Assembly (NCBI GenBank): GCA_949358305.1
Contig: OX442322.1
Location: 9,920,001-9,984,000, forward strand
Direction of reading: 5' to 3'
DNA: 64,000 nucleotides
DNA from: Strigamia acuminata
Lineage: Eukaryota; Arthropoda; Chilopoda; Geophilomorpha; Linotaeniidae
Of this stretch, positions 29,831-42,072 are shown piece after piece; positions within the stretch are counted from its first letter, which is position 1, and every line of letters starts with the position of its first letter. Made by a program: the position numbers and the translations under genes. The notes beneath the pieces are model-generated. The model made no database searches, had not been told where the DNA came from, and saw only the letters and a list, made by a program, of their open reading frames with translations.

Positions 29831-32591
29831 GTTCAGTTCGACTGACTTTGGTTAGCAGTGCAAAAATGAACCTATGCAAGTGACTCTTAACTCAACACTC
29901 ACATGTTAATGCTAATTCCCTATCCAACGCGACTCTTGTAACGAGATCTCTCATGCTTATCACGTTACACATTGCAACGTCACGAGGCTGCTTTGGGAAT
30001 TTGAGGGTTGACTGACGAACGCCCCGCCCTATCGACGTACTTCAACAACCTCTCTTTTCTGTTTTGACAAATAAGACTTATCTCTCTTTGGCTCTTTCTA
30101 ACCTTAATCCGAACCAACGGGGCTTATTGTCCTCTTTCTTCTCCTACTGCCACTCTGACTGCAAGGCAATAGGCCTTGGCCCTTTGAACCCCAGTCCCAG
30201 AATGTATCCAAGAACTGAGTGTGGGACAACACTGGAATCCATTGTGAGTGGACTACTTAACTATGCTATAACTAAATTCCCTAAGAAACAAATTCGGAAA
30301 ACTATCTTAACTTAAACCGCAGGAACAACAAGTCTTCAAAAGAGAGAGAAGTGCTGAGTTTCTCTTTCCAAAAATGAAATTCTACAACATCCTCAAACAC
30401 TACCTCTCTCGCTGGCTTTGCTGACCAACCATTGTTCCATTCGTCAATGCGGCACTCTGCTCCGCCAACCGCAAATGGCCTAGTGCCAAATGGGTGCTCG
30501 AACAAGCAGGTCAACTAATCGCACAAAAAAACCCGAATATGTAACTTTCTATTTCTTATAGAGACAACTTTCAATAAAAATAAATTTAAAGACTGTTAAC
30601 CTCTAATATCTAAATTCTACAACTGTGGAGTCTCGAAAAATGCTCTTACAACCCTGATCTGATCAATTAAGCGCCCTTATACCCCTTCCAACCACACAAT
30701 GTGCAAGGTGGAGACTGCACTTACTATCATCAATTGTCTCGAATTTGAAAGACTGACTCTAATGGGCGGTCGTTTCACCCTGAACAAGCCCCACCATACA
30801 GTGACTAACTTTCCAAAAAAGGGGGTACCCACCCAACTGATCCACAAGCGCCCTCGCAAAGAGGCTTGGTGGCTGCGAACTTAACAAGCAATTTTCTCCA
30901 AAACTCTGAAAACTAACTTATAACTAAAAGGTTTACACTAAGAAAAATAATGACGAACCCAGTAACGTATCCAAACATCTTAACCAAATTGTGGACGCAC
31001 TAAAACGAGATTTGGCTTGCTTAAAGCAGTCGTTCTGCCCTAAATCCCAAAAAACAACCGAAAAAACGAGCTTACTCCAATCACAAACTAAAGGTACAAC
31101 AAGCTGGCAGTGGGAACGTCTACAAATTCTTAGCAGTAACTTCTCAAAAAACCTTTTATCACAAAATGAAACTGATTGGAGGACTGATTTCTAACTTTCC
31201 GCCTTCTCTTTCCAAACAGCTAGTGTGGCTTCTCTTATCTCAACCCACGCACAGGTAATTCTAAAAACCTCACACACCAAAACTTGCTTAAAAACTGCGA
31301 AATAACGCGGAAATTCCCCAAAACAGACTCAAAACACTTCTACGGGTGGTCAGCCCACTGAAAGGTTGTCGGACAAACACGGCAGCCCTTTGAGGCGGAA
31401 TCCCTCGCCTCCACTCTCCCACACAACCCAAATAGCAGGCTGAGTGTATTAAAGGAGAAGGAGCGACCACTCGCTTGCGACAACCAAAAAACCAAGCAAA
31501 CGAGCGCGGGACCTCTTTCCAACAAGCCTCAAACCTGGCGGCTCCGCAGCAGTCCGAAACCCTCGCAGTTCACAATAGAACTGACCGCACAAACTTAATC
31601 AACTCTTAAACTTAACAAAATTCTTTTACTTAAACTACTAACAAAGAACAAAAGAAAAAAGACGAATTGGCTTGAAACTTTGCTGCAGTCAAGCAACCAT
31701 TGTCCAGCTCCTTGAGCTTGTCTTGGCTGGTGATATGATTCGTCTTTGCTGATTGGCACTCTTTTTCTCAACATTGTGACTTGTACTCTCGATCTTGGGC
31801 CCGAACTGTGGGCTCCCTTTCAATGACGAAACTTGACCAAACAAGCTGCTTTCTCCTCTGCTCTGATGGCAAGCGTCCACCTTCCTGTACAGCTGGGTGA
31901 CTTGTCCCTTGGCCCGTCTGCGCCAACCAACAGTCAACCTACATCTTGGACAGTTCAGGCGCTGTGCAGATGTGGAATCATCGTGCTTGACGTGTGGAAA
32001 CCACAGCTGCATGCATCTCCATCTCGCCTGATGAGACCAAAACCTTGCGTCGCCCTTCACTGTCGACCACTTGATGACAAAGCGCATATTGGAAGTTCTA
32101 AGAATCAAAGACAACTGTAATGTCCCGCCCAACATGACTGACTCTTGTGTAAACTCAACAACAGGTGAGCCAACACTTAAACTAACTTAAATCAAACAAG
32201 AAAAAACTCCCCTGCTTAAAGCAGTTATAATGGAGTCAAAACGCACTTAAAGTAAAATTACAAAGCAAAAAAATGTACACACTATCCTCCCCCCAAGAGG
32301 GCACAACCAATCACCCAGTAACAGCCCACCAAAAACACTAAGCATAAACAACTAAATGTTCTTCTTCTTCAGGCAGCTGTCCAACTTGCACATTGCGTTG
32401 TGTTGACGACTTGGCAGACTCAGGACGTCAATGGCCGCTCTCACGTGACTCTCTGGCGTTCGCACTTGATGCAGGTCGCTCACAGAACCAGCTGCACAAA
32501 CGAACCAACTGGCACGCACCAAACCACTTGAATCACTTGCTGAACGTCCAAATGACCTCTTTTCCATGCGCGCTGTACACACGCGCACGAA

Positions 32592-32611
32592 ATCCTGGAA
32601 TCACGGCACCA
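32592..32611 (-). promoter_or_regulatory. N1506 primer-binding site (tRNA-His type, 2-nt insertion)
   Basis: TGGTGCCGTGATTCCAGGAT on the minus strand, 13 nt after the LTR end. It equals the BEL/N773 site with an inserted TT and continues into TTCG as in BEL. Confidence 0.7.
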
Positions 32612-32624
32612 AAAAACAGCTCCC

Positions 32625-34130
32625 TGTAGCAAACAACCTTGGATCTCACAGGAAAAGACTGGCGAATTGGTCACCAAACTCTGGAAACCGCCCGAGACTG
32701 TATAGTGGATGATGAAACAAGTTGAATTCTCAGCCCAAGTTGTAGGCCTAAATGCATCTGGAGAAATTAGGCCCAACTGCATTTAGTTGAAGTGATTAAA
32801 GCAGCTCTCTGGATACTGGGGAAAAAACCTTGTGCCTTCAGTGAGGAGGAGAGCATGCAAAACTCTCTACTCACTCATTATCATGTTTCTTGTAGCAGAA
32901 AACCAGATCAGAAATGATTCACCCAAAGCAGAGTAAAAACACATCAACTGGCTTTATTCTTAACAACAGATAACAACTATTGCTTCTTTAGCAACCTACT
33001 CTAACAACAGTGCGCCTAGCAACTAAATCATAGCAACAACAAGCTACAATGCAATGATGCAACAATGGCGTAATTCAATCTGAACTAAAATAGCTTAAAA
33101 CCTATGTACATTTGTTCTTAAAACATAAATAGAATTTAGACAAAATAAAGCAATGAAACCAAGGCAAAACTCAATCTAAAATATACTTAACAATTAACAA
33201 AGCAAAAAGAAGATTAACAACCAATGGCAAGGCAGCCTACCTCAATACTCATCTCTGCACTTGTTTGTAAAGTTAAGTGAAATTAACAAATGTACAGTTA
33301 AAACACTTCTATAAAATCACAAAGTATTAAAATAAATATTGCTACCCAGCTTGCTATGTTCTAGGAAAATCTCCCAGCAGTGCTCAAACACAAAGAGAAC
33401 CGCTCCTTTCCAAAATGGCGGCCAGGCAGTTGCTAACTGCCGTGAATGAGAGCAGAAACGAGTCAAACAGACTTCCAGGGTCGACCAAGGCATGACAACA
33501 GCGCTGGGACTTCCAAACTCAGTGTGGGGACGTTGCAGGGAAGCCAAACGAGGCGTTTCCTGGTCTCTCTCTCTCCCGAACACGATCCCAATGCGCTCAT
33601 GTGCACTCAAATGCCAAGGACACCCAAAACCGTTTGTTTCTTGCTGTCCCACGTCTCCAATGAGCATCAAAACACTAAAACATCCAGCAAAGGTTAGCAA
33701 CCGTCAAAACAATATGTAAAACCTCTTTAAAACTAATAAATACACAGTTTCCTGAATCCAGTTGACCTATGCTATGGCGATTATGCTGAGAATATACACT
33801 CAGCTCATTCACAAGTGTACTGGAACCCGAACCGAACACAAAAACGTCTCAAAAGCAAATAACAGAGGTAAACAACTAATAACAAATACTAAAACAACCA
33901 CAAAACGATCAAAGACATATCCCCTGACCAATTCCAGGTGCGATCGACAACACGACAACCGCCGAGGTCTGCTCTGCATGCGACCGTCGGTCAAAACCGG
34001 CAACTGGACATCTCAGATATGTCCCAAACTCATGGTCAAAACTATGGACTAAAATTAAAAAGATCTTCTACCATTTTCAGAGGTGAAACGCGAGTCTTCT
34101 AATCTTTTTGTTGCGTCCTTGCTCGCAACA
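32625..34130 (-). repeat. N1506 5' LTR (1506 bp)
   Basis: TGTTGC at 34130 to GCTACA at 32625 on the minus strand. It keeps the uninterrupted BEL-1 target (AAGA, 33393-33396). To the right is N773 interior starting ACGTGATTAG. Confidence 0.88.
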
Positions 34131-35730
34131 ACGTGATTAGTTTTCGTGCAGGAAGTGTAGCTTCGCTTCATTTGGTTGCAGTTGCACTGCTTCCAACGTT
34201 TTTCAGTATCGTTTGACACCTGTTGGTCTTCAAAAAGAAGCAGGCCCCTTTCCTTTCTTTTCTCGTGGGGAGGAAATGGATTGATTATTTGGGTACGGAC
34301 TTATTCCCTCTTCGGAAAAAAAAGTAGAAAGTTTAGTGTTTTGGAATTCTTGCTGGTTTTCACAGTTCCAGTTTGTTAGTTTCCCTTGTGAGGCCATACT
34401 TGGCCAATAGCTTTAGTGATAATATTGACGTTTTTGCCGGTATTTATTTGCACGGAACGTGTTCGTTTTTTTTAGATAATTGAACCGTTTTTTTCTTATT
34501 AGTTAGATAAAGTTGTGGTCGATGGCTCAGTGTGCGCGTGTTTCATTGTCACTGTGGACAAGAGGTCGCAGTTGGCTTGCACAGTCATCTGACCAAGTCT
34601 TTCCTTTTTTCTTTATTCTCTGCTTTTAGCGGTTTCGTGGGTTCATGTCAAGTCAGGGTGCGGTCAACGCCTTTGCGTGGCAGTTGCTGTGAATGGTTCG
34701 CATTGCCTGAGCTTCATGCTTTCTCGTTCTCTTTTTCCTTCTTCTGGCGTGATCATGTTAGCTAGGTGGTCATGGCTTTGGGTAAGTGGTTAGTTAGTCA
34801 CTCTTTGCAAAAGAGTGGTGCCTAGGTCTTGACGGCATTTTCTAGTTCTTCGTACGAATGCTGGGTGGTTGGTCAGACGATAGGTCTGGGTCAACGCATT
34901 CATTCCCTTATTTTGCATTTTTCTTGTTTTCTAGAAAAGGGTCGTCTTTAATAGTTTAATAAGTTTGAGTTCGCAGCTTGTGTTTGCAGGCGGACGGAGG
35001 TTTCCGTGGTACGTTGCCACTTGAGCGCTGGCTCGAGAACAACGAGGCGGTGAAGCCTGCCGTGTCTCAAGTTTGTTCCTTTTTGCGTTCCAAGTTTCTT
35101 CTTGTCTTCATGCATGTCTTGTTCCTTGCGAGACCATGCTCGATCAAGAGCTTTTGTGACAGTTTTCCTTCCTCTTTGACGAGGATTCTCGTTTTCCTGT
35201 TTTTAGCTTTCATTAGTTTAAGCGTCTGTCTACGGGTTGACAGACTGGGCTTTCTGAGAAGCTCCCGCAATGTTCTCACGTTGTTCCGGTTAGAAAACCC
35301 GTTCAGTCAGATTTTCTAAAGGTATTTTGTGTGTGTGCCACGTGTCTATTGGCGACGTCGTAGCCCCTCGGTGTCTGGACTAGGTCATCGTGGCACGGCC
35401 CTTCTCTTTCTTCTTTCGTGTTTTAAGTTTCTTTTAGTTTTTGTTGGTTGTTGATAGGAAGTGCGCCGCAACGCAACTTCTCTTTTCTTTCGTCTCTCCG
35501 GTGTTTTTGGGCCGCAATCCGACTTCGATGCCCTTGACCCTGGGACGCTCCTAGAGGTCTCGGATGTTCAGGTTACAGCTTTTTGCCTTCGTGTCTATGG
35601 TTTTGCCTTCGCGACTTTTACAAGGTCGAGCTTGGCTTCGATACTTTTTCTTCCCGTTCTCTTGGTTTTGATGGGGAATTCCTTCAACGGTTTTCTACCT
35701 TGCCTTTCCTTCTTCTTTGGCCGGCAACGC

Positions 35731-36503
35731 TGTTGCGAGCACGCGCAACATGGATTTTTGCTATCGCAATAGCGGATTTGCTTTGATTAATCATTAATTT
35801 AAGTTTGTGTTTAGTTAATAGTGCAGCTTAAGTTTTGGCTAAAGGTTAAATGAATTTTGTGTAGTTTGTGACGTGGGAGTGGTGAATTACCTGATTTAAG
35901 CTGTCTTTCTTAAGGTAATCTTGCATCTTTTCTTTGATTCTTTGGAGTTTTACTGCTTGGATTCGTCCAAAGAGTTGCTGTTGTTAGTTCCTAAGTTAGT
36001 TTATTTATTTGAAACACTTTGTCTTAATTTATTACGGTTTTGTGCCTTTTGTAATGATTTTATACTCGAAACTGTGTATTTTCTTGTATACGCTTTATCA
36101 TTTTGTCACTAGAGGGACAATCCGCCTCTTGCGAGTGATTGTTGCCACTCGTTGCTAAGAGCCGCTGCTCTAATTGTTGTAGGTTGCGCAGCAACTACTC
36201 TGACTTGTTATATGTTTTTTCTAGTCCTAAGTAACGTTGATTTTCTCCTCTCTTATGTGTAATGTTTTGATAGATTTTAACTTTACAATAAATTCGTTTT
36301 TGTGTGCTAACTTGAGCACAATAGTATTGAATTGTCCCAACATGTTCACAGCTCACTTTACAGGTTTCACATCAAGGTTTTTTCCTGTAATGGACTTTCT
36401 TCTTTGGGATTCTTCACAAGTTCTGGTAAATAGGGTTATTTATTTTAACCATTTTCAAATGTCTTCTAGAGTGCAACACGGTCTTCAAGCACTGCTAGAA
36501 ACA
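35731..36503 (+). repeat. N773 LTR shared by two interiors
   Basis: 773 bp, no difference seen from the LTRs of copy 3. It keeps the uninterrupted site (GTGC 35821-35824) into which copy 3 inserted in copy 2. Confidence 0.9.
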
Positions 36504-36507
36504 AAGT

Positions 36508-36525
36508 TGGTGCCGTGACCAGGAT
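36508..36525 (+). promoter_or_regulatory. Intact primer-binding site (tRNA-His) in N773 copy 4
   Basis: TGGTGCCGTGACCAGGAT. The first 12 nt are complementary to the conserved acceptor end of animal tRNA-His (GTCACGGCACCA); the rest would pair with its T-arm if that ends ATCCTG, as I expect for some invertebrates. Other N773 copies have 7 extra bases here. Confidence 0.75.
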
Positions 36526-38098
36526 GCTAGCCAAGTGTCGTCAGGTTGCCGTGAGTTCGAAAATGGGTGACATCGCCGCCATTTTCGGAAACAAGATCGG
36601 TAATTGCAGTGGAGGCTGCCAGCGCTTAGTGACGACAGACGCATCGTGTGAAGCCAGCGCATTCACAAGCGCAATGCGGGTGGCTGTCGGTCAAATCGAG
36701 AATTGCTGCTCGGGATGGCGAAATTCGTCTCAGATTCGCCCAGTACGAGTGCGTCGTATGGCGGAATGCAGCGACCACTTCGGGATCGTCGATGGAGAGA
36801 GTTTCGGCAAGATTTTCCAGGATTTCGTGTGCCCAGTTCGTTGGACAGTACGAGGCTGTGTCCACACAGACGTGCGCCGTCTCACAAGCGACGCGGTCAA
36901 GATTCCAGTCGAGTTGTTTCTTCAGCAGCAGAGCGAGTTCTCTCAGTTGTACCGGACAGTCACGCCAAAAGATTCGTGCCGTCAGCGCACACAGAATGGT
37001 CACCGAGTTTGGAAGAGTCACTCTTCAAGCGTCAGTCGGCCGCCAGTTATACACAACGCAATGTACTAGAGTCGGCAATGAAGATTTCGTTTTTTTGTCG
37101 ATTATATTTTCTCGTTTTCATCAAATGTTAATTTTAAGGTTTTTGGGGGATATTCTGGTTGTTTTGGGAGTTTTGGGGCGTTAGTTCTGTTTCATGCTTC
37201 TGCATACGTCGTTGTGCAAGTGTAGCTAGTTTCCACGCCTATTTGCGCCTTGTTTGGAGTCCCCTTAAACTCTAAACTTCTGTTTTTGTCCTCCTCGAAT
37301 GCGTTTTCTAGTATTAATGTCATGAGTTTCTTGTTAAAGATACTAAAGAGTAGCTTATATGAATTTATTGGCTTTTTTGTCGGAAATTAATTAGGGAGTT
37401 CCTGTCTTTAATTGTCTACAGTTAGACCTGCGGTTTTTTAAGTAGCTTGCACACGTTTTATTGAGAATTTTTGGCCCAATCCGTGCATACGGTAGTTAGT
37501 TGTATTTGAATTTTCTTTAATCCACTCCCTTTTAATTTGAAATCGCCAACTTATTATACAATAAGCTCTTTGGTCTTGAGTTCTTGTAATTTCCCAGGGT
37601 TTTTCCCTTGTTACGTGTAAACTCTTTGAGAGTTTTTTTAGGCTTAATGACAGGAGCGTCGTCACATTTGCAGATTTTTAGTGGTGTTGGCCAGTTAGTC
37701 GTCAGCTTGGGGTCGATTAACTCCCGCTTTTAGCTTTCTGCCCTACGCTAAAGTTAAATTACTAGCTATTGTGGGCCAACCAGTTCCCTCTTCTCGTCCT
37801 TCCCGCCTATCAGAGCGGCGGTCAGGGGGGTCCTTGAGTGATCTGGCTTCTTCTCGTCATGTGAGCCTGCTCTTGTGTTTGGAATGTGGACGACCTCTGG
37901 TCTTTACGTTTTGTGTCCAATGTTTTTCGTGTGCCGCACGAGTTTCCTCGTGAGCTCTGGTGTCGATCATCTCTCCGCTTCGGGAGAGGGCACACCCGTT
38001 TGGATTAGTTTCTTTGTTGCTCGAGTCTTGCTGAGCGAGCGCTGGCCCGCGAGGTCAGTCGGTTCTTATCTGTCAGTCAATTTCTGTTCGGTTAGATT
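36526..38098 (+). other. N773 copy 4 leader and interior, first part, with a diverged patch
   Basis: 36526-37297 and 37641-38098 match copy 3 almost perfectly, but 37298-37640 is strongly diverged from 4585-4920, with only scattered matches. The multi-frame open leader is kept (36515-37184 plus frames; 37021 to 36626 minus frame). The end, GATT (38095-38098), is the BEL target duplication. Confidence 0.7.
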
Positions 38099-39570
38099 TG
38101 TTGCAAACAACGTGGAATAATTTAGAAACTACTTTTATTGCCAATTTGTGTCTGAATAAATGTTTCCAAAGTGTGTTTTATTTTGCATAACATTTCAGTT
38201 TTTATTTACAGGATTTTTGCATTATTAAAATGTTTTTAGTGCTTTCAGATACTGATGTTTGATGAAATGTGATATTCCATTGTTTATTGCATTTATTTCT
38301 AGTGTTTATTGCGTGATTTTGTGTTACTTTATTCATTTTCTATCAATTTGTGTGATTTCGGGTGAAATTTGGTGCATTTGTCGTTGAACAGTTCACTAGT
38401 GTTATTGACGTGACGTCATATTTCAAGTTCTAGTTCGGTTTTTGTTCAAACTTCTAACCTTCCGTTTGGACGGAATTTTGATGGTTAGAATTGTTTTTGA
38501 CATTGTTTTAGACTAATTTGGGGGTGATCTGTTGATTCGTGCACTCTAATTTCGTCCCGGAACAGCCGTTTTTCTGCTACGAGCGATCGTGACGGACCCC
38601 GCATGTGCGTTGCCGTCCAAGATCGTTTCGTTCGGTTTGCGGTTGATTTCAAGTGTTCTTTCATTAAAAAGTGTCTTGTTTTGCGGGAAATTACATTCCC
38701 TGAACTTATTTACTTATTTCAAAGTGTTTACATAAGTTATTTCTTGTGTTGAAATTCAAACCTTGTGTTTTGCCGCCAATGTAGAGTTTACCGGACGCCA
38801 TGTTGGATTTTGCCGATGATTTGTAAATCTTTCATGTCGCTTTGTTTTTATATCTCAATTGGTGTTAGTACTATTTAGTTTTAATGTATTTCAATGCAAA
38901 ATCTTTACTTATTTGGTTTTGTGTGTGACTTTGAATTCAAACTTGATGATTATGTCATTTTGCTTGTCTTTGATTGGTTAGGCCCAATTGTCTGCCTAGC
39001 GATCACTGTTTTCGCTGTTTTCTCAGTGTTTTGATTAACGAATTTTGTTGTTACGATAGACTTTATTATTCCTGAGTTTTTTGTGCTCATTTTGAGCTAT
39101 TACACATTATTTTTAATACATTTCTCGTAATTTGTTGTCTTTGCTTGAAATTGCATTTCCTCCGTTTCCGTGGCAACGGAGTATTTTCTTTATTGTACTT
39201 TGACGACAATTGGCTTGTTGCGTGCCTTTTGATTGATAATGTGTAATTATTGAGTTGCCATTTTATATTTGATTAAAATAGTCGTGTTAATGTTAACTCT
39301 TGTATTTTCTGCTTTTGACCCATTTCCAATGTGTCCTGAGTAGGAAACCATTTTTCCCAGACTGGCCAATGGATCAGCAAGCACTTGGATACCATGCAAA
39401 AGTGTTTCCAACAGTTAAACCTTCATGTAACAGGAGATTTTGAGGCGAATCAAGTGCATTTCCACACGGTACACGTACGAATTTCACTATACGATTGTTT
39501 GAGTTTGTTGGCGGGAGTTTCGAATCGCCACATCTCAGTTCTTCTCTGTTCCTGTTGACTGACCGCAACA
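38099..39570 (+). repeat. 5' LTR of outer BEL-2
   Basis: 1472 bp. Its left half carries the variants of 42073-43542 (for example AAAAAGTG, CGCTTTG), its right half those of BEL-1 (GTGGCAACGG, TACTTTGACGAC), with private changes GTAGGAAACC and ACGATTG (T at 39496). Confidence 0.9.
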
Positions 39571-40480
39571 TCGAATAAGAATTTTTGGTGCACGTGACCA
39601 TGGATTTCGTCTGCTTCTTGTGGGTTTTTTCCGGTTCATCATTTGATACGTTCAACCGTGCGTCTGGTGCGATTGACGGAAATTACGTCTGTGAGTCGTC
39701 GTCTGCTAGAATGGTCGTCGTTCAACGTGGCAACAGCCACAACGGGGATTTATTTGGCGTCGATCACGAACATTTCTGTGCAAGCAACGAGATTCTTCGG
39801 TCGACATCTTGGATTACACAACGCGCTGTGCTGGAAAGCCGATTTGCCCCTGAAATAATTGCTTATTCTTGTGTTTTGCATTCAGTGCTTGTATTTCTAA
39901 GATTTTGGTTGCATGAGGGTATTGTATTGGGTATTTCAAAGCTGTTTTTGCTTTTTCCTAAGCTAGTTTTGAGGGAAAATTCACTGAAAGTGTATTTTAT
40001 TGTGAATTTTTCAAGTGCTTTCTTGATTTTTGTGCATGCATCTCCATATAACTGGCTTAACCAGGGGAGATTTAGATTTTTTGGAGTTAGAAACTGTTCA
40101 GTCTCTCATTGCAAGGGCTGTCAGTTATTGTCGTGAATCTGATAGTGATTTTCTGGCGTGATTCGTTCCGTACGAACCGCAGAAATAATTCAAACTTGTG
40201 CAGGACTTTTTGAGTCACGTTTTTAATACGTGATCAAGGTCGCTCGTTTGTTTTGGCATCCTTGATTGCTAAAACACTCGATATTCTTGTGTATTTTCAA
40301 GGTTTTTTGTCGTTTGGGCAAGAAAACTTTGAAAAATTCTGTTCTTTTAAAGTGAATGATTGTGAATTTTATTCTTTTCAAGTATAAAGTTTAAGTTATA
40401 TTCTTTTTAAGTTTAAAGCGAAGTGTTTTGTTGTTCAAAATATTATCTTCTGTTTCATAATTTACAGCCGTGAATTTGAG
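39571..40480 (+). other. BEL-2 leader
   Basis: Primer site with the A and T inserts, uninterrupted copia target ATTAC (39682-39686), shared ACACAACGC motif and T-rich stretch ending TTTACAG before the ATG. A 183-codon frame here is not called because its second half is T-driven and its start lies in the primer site. Confidence 0.5.
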
Positions 40481-42072
40481 ATGGAGAGAGATAGAGATAC
40501 AGAAACTTCCGAACGCGATTTACTCACTGTGGAGCAAATTGAAATACTAGAGACCAGGTGGGAAGCACAACTTTCATCTCTCAACGACTTGCTGTCTTTG
40601 TCGGAGAAGACGAGCGATCCAGGAGAGTTAGAAGCGCTTCTGCTTACTGCAAATCTGAAAGAGACACGCGTTGTAAATGGCCTGAACGAGCTTCAAGTCT
40701 ACTGTGAGCACGCGTTTTACCTTGAGAGTGTCGAGAAACTGGAATCATCACAAACGAGAGTGGAACTTCTCCGAAGAAGGTGGGAGGTTTCAAAGCGGTC
40801 TCTTCCAACCCTTGGAGGAAGACTCAACATGTCTACAGTTTCCGGTGCAAATACATCCCTGAATACTTCGACTTCTTTCCGCAAGAATTCCAAGTTGCCC
40901 AAACTTGAATCTGTAAAGTTTGACGGGGAGATAATCAAATACAAGACGTTTAAGAGCAACTTTGAAACTTCTGTTCATAATGACCCAGATCTGAGCAGTG
41001 TTGAAAAGTTGCAATACCTTCAAACTATGTGTACAGGTGAGGCTGCGGCTTTGATTTCCACCTTTCCTTTGATCGAGGAATCCTATGACTTGGCACGGGA
41101 AGAACTTGATCGTAACTATGGCGATGAGGATGCGCAACAGACGGCTCTCATCCAATCCATTCGAGACTTGAAGACTGTTTCAAGCATATACCCGACAAAG
41201 GTGTTGAAAGCAAATTTGACGAAAATTTCTTCAACAATACGACTTCTAGAGCAACTGAAGATTCCTGTACGGACATCTGGTGCATTTCTGATGCCGGACA
41301 TTCTTAGCAAGTTTCCTGCTCCAATGACTTTGCGTTTTTACCAAGTCCATGGACTGTCTTGCAAGAACATTTTGACTTTGCTTGACTTTTTTCAAAAGGA
41401 AGTAGCTATGGCAGAACGCACTGAAGCTGTTTCTCCATCTGAAAAAGCAAAGAAGGAAAAGTCTGAAGTTGAAAAGGCTAAAGTTAAAGGATCCATGACG
41501 ACTTGCACCGCGACGCAAGACTCAAAATCGTCTTCAAGCTCCAAAGTGAAGACAGAGTCGAGACAAGAGAACAAGTCTGCGAATTCCAAGGCACTCAAGT
41601 GCATTTTTTGTCAAGAAGACCATTTGAGCGGTTCTTGCAAAAAGGAGTTCGAAATCAATGCAAAGATTGAATTGATAAAGAAAAACAGACTTTGCTTTAA
41701 TTGTTTTCGAACAGGTCATCGCGTTGGTGACTGCAAAGTGAAGTTTTCCTGCAAGCATTGTGGCGGAAGACATCATTCAACCATTTGTAAGAAGTCTGAG
41801 GTGAACAATTCTCCAAGTCCGACAGAGAAACCCAAGGAGTCGCAAGTGACCACACACGTCTCGTGCGCGATATCCACTTCTCTTCAACTTATGATTTTTG
41901 TTGCTGACCTCAAAACCAAATCTGGAGGTTCACACCACATCCGAGGCATGATTGACCCGGGTAGCCATCGGTCATTCATTACAACTGAACTGGTGAACCG
42001 ACTAAAACTGAAGAAGTGCGGCAGTATTTCTGCGACCACACAACGGTTCAACGATTCTATGCCTGCTGCCAC
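40481..42072 (+). pseudogene. gag-pol: Outer BEL-2 gag-pol, 5' fragment (residues 1-530)
   Basis: Same protein as BEL-1 up to just after the protease motif: Gag region, three zinc knuckles and D-P-G. It is broken by the inner BEL at CCAC (42069-42072); the frame then runs a few codons into LTR sequence and stops. Gag alone might still be made from it. The matching downstream piece is at 51237-53894. Confidence 0.88.

Larger units (their letters stand above)
27132..32591 (-). other. N1506 interior, no recognisable genes
   Basis: About 5.5 kb with only short ORFs. The longest, 148 codons on the minus strand (32135 to 31689), has a CPRC but no recognised domain. The minus-strand leader (near 32588 to 32352) encodes a 78-codon frame and holds the motif ACACAACGCAATGT at 32403-32390. 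Apart from two tandem arrays (29491-29640 and 29648-29830) I see no structure. The element must rely on other elements for its proteins. Confidence 0.55.
9944..34130 (-). mobile_element. N1506 LARD-type LTR element with nested BEL-1 and copia
   Basis: On the minus strand: 5' LTR 34130-32625, primer site 32611-32592, interior 32591-27102, and 3' LTR 27101-26364 plus 10715-9944, split by BEL-1. Both LTRs are exactly 1506 bp once BEL-1 and its 4-bp duplication are removed, and look identical. The interior of about 5.5 kb has no pol gene. The flanks do not match: ACTC inside an older LTR on the left, ACGT inside N773 interior on the right. A simple insertion would give matching flanks, so this copy is either a recombinant of two insertions or a misassembly. 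Confidence 0.8.
34131..38098 (+). mobile_element. N773 tandem: interior end, LTR, interior start (copy 4)
   Basis: 34131-35730 equals the last 1.6 kb of the N773 interior (6540-8137), 35731-36503 is an LTR, and 36504-38098 is the first 1.6 kb of an interior, which resumes at 63053. An LTR with interior on both sides and no target duplication is the expected product of recombination between LTRs of neighbouring or homologous elements. The left end is cut at the N1506 LTR. Confidence 0.8.

Noticed and set aside
31689-32135. 148-codon minus ORF in N1506 as a Gag-like gene
   Set aside because: A CPRC is present but there is no zinc knuckle spacing or capsid similarity that I can see.
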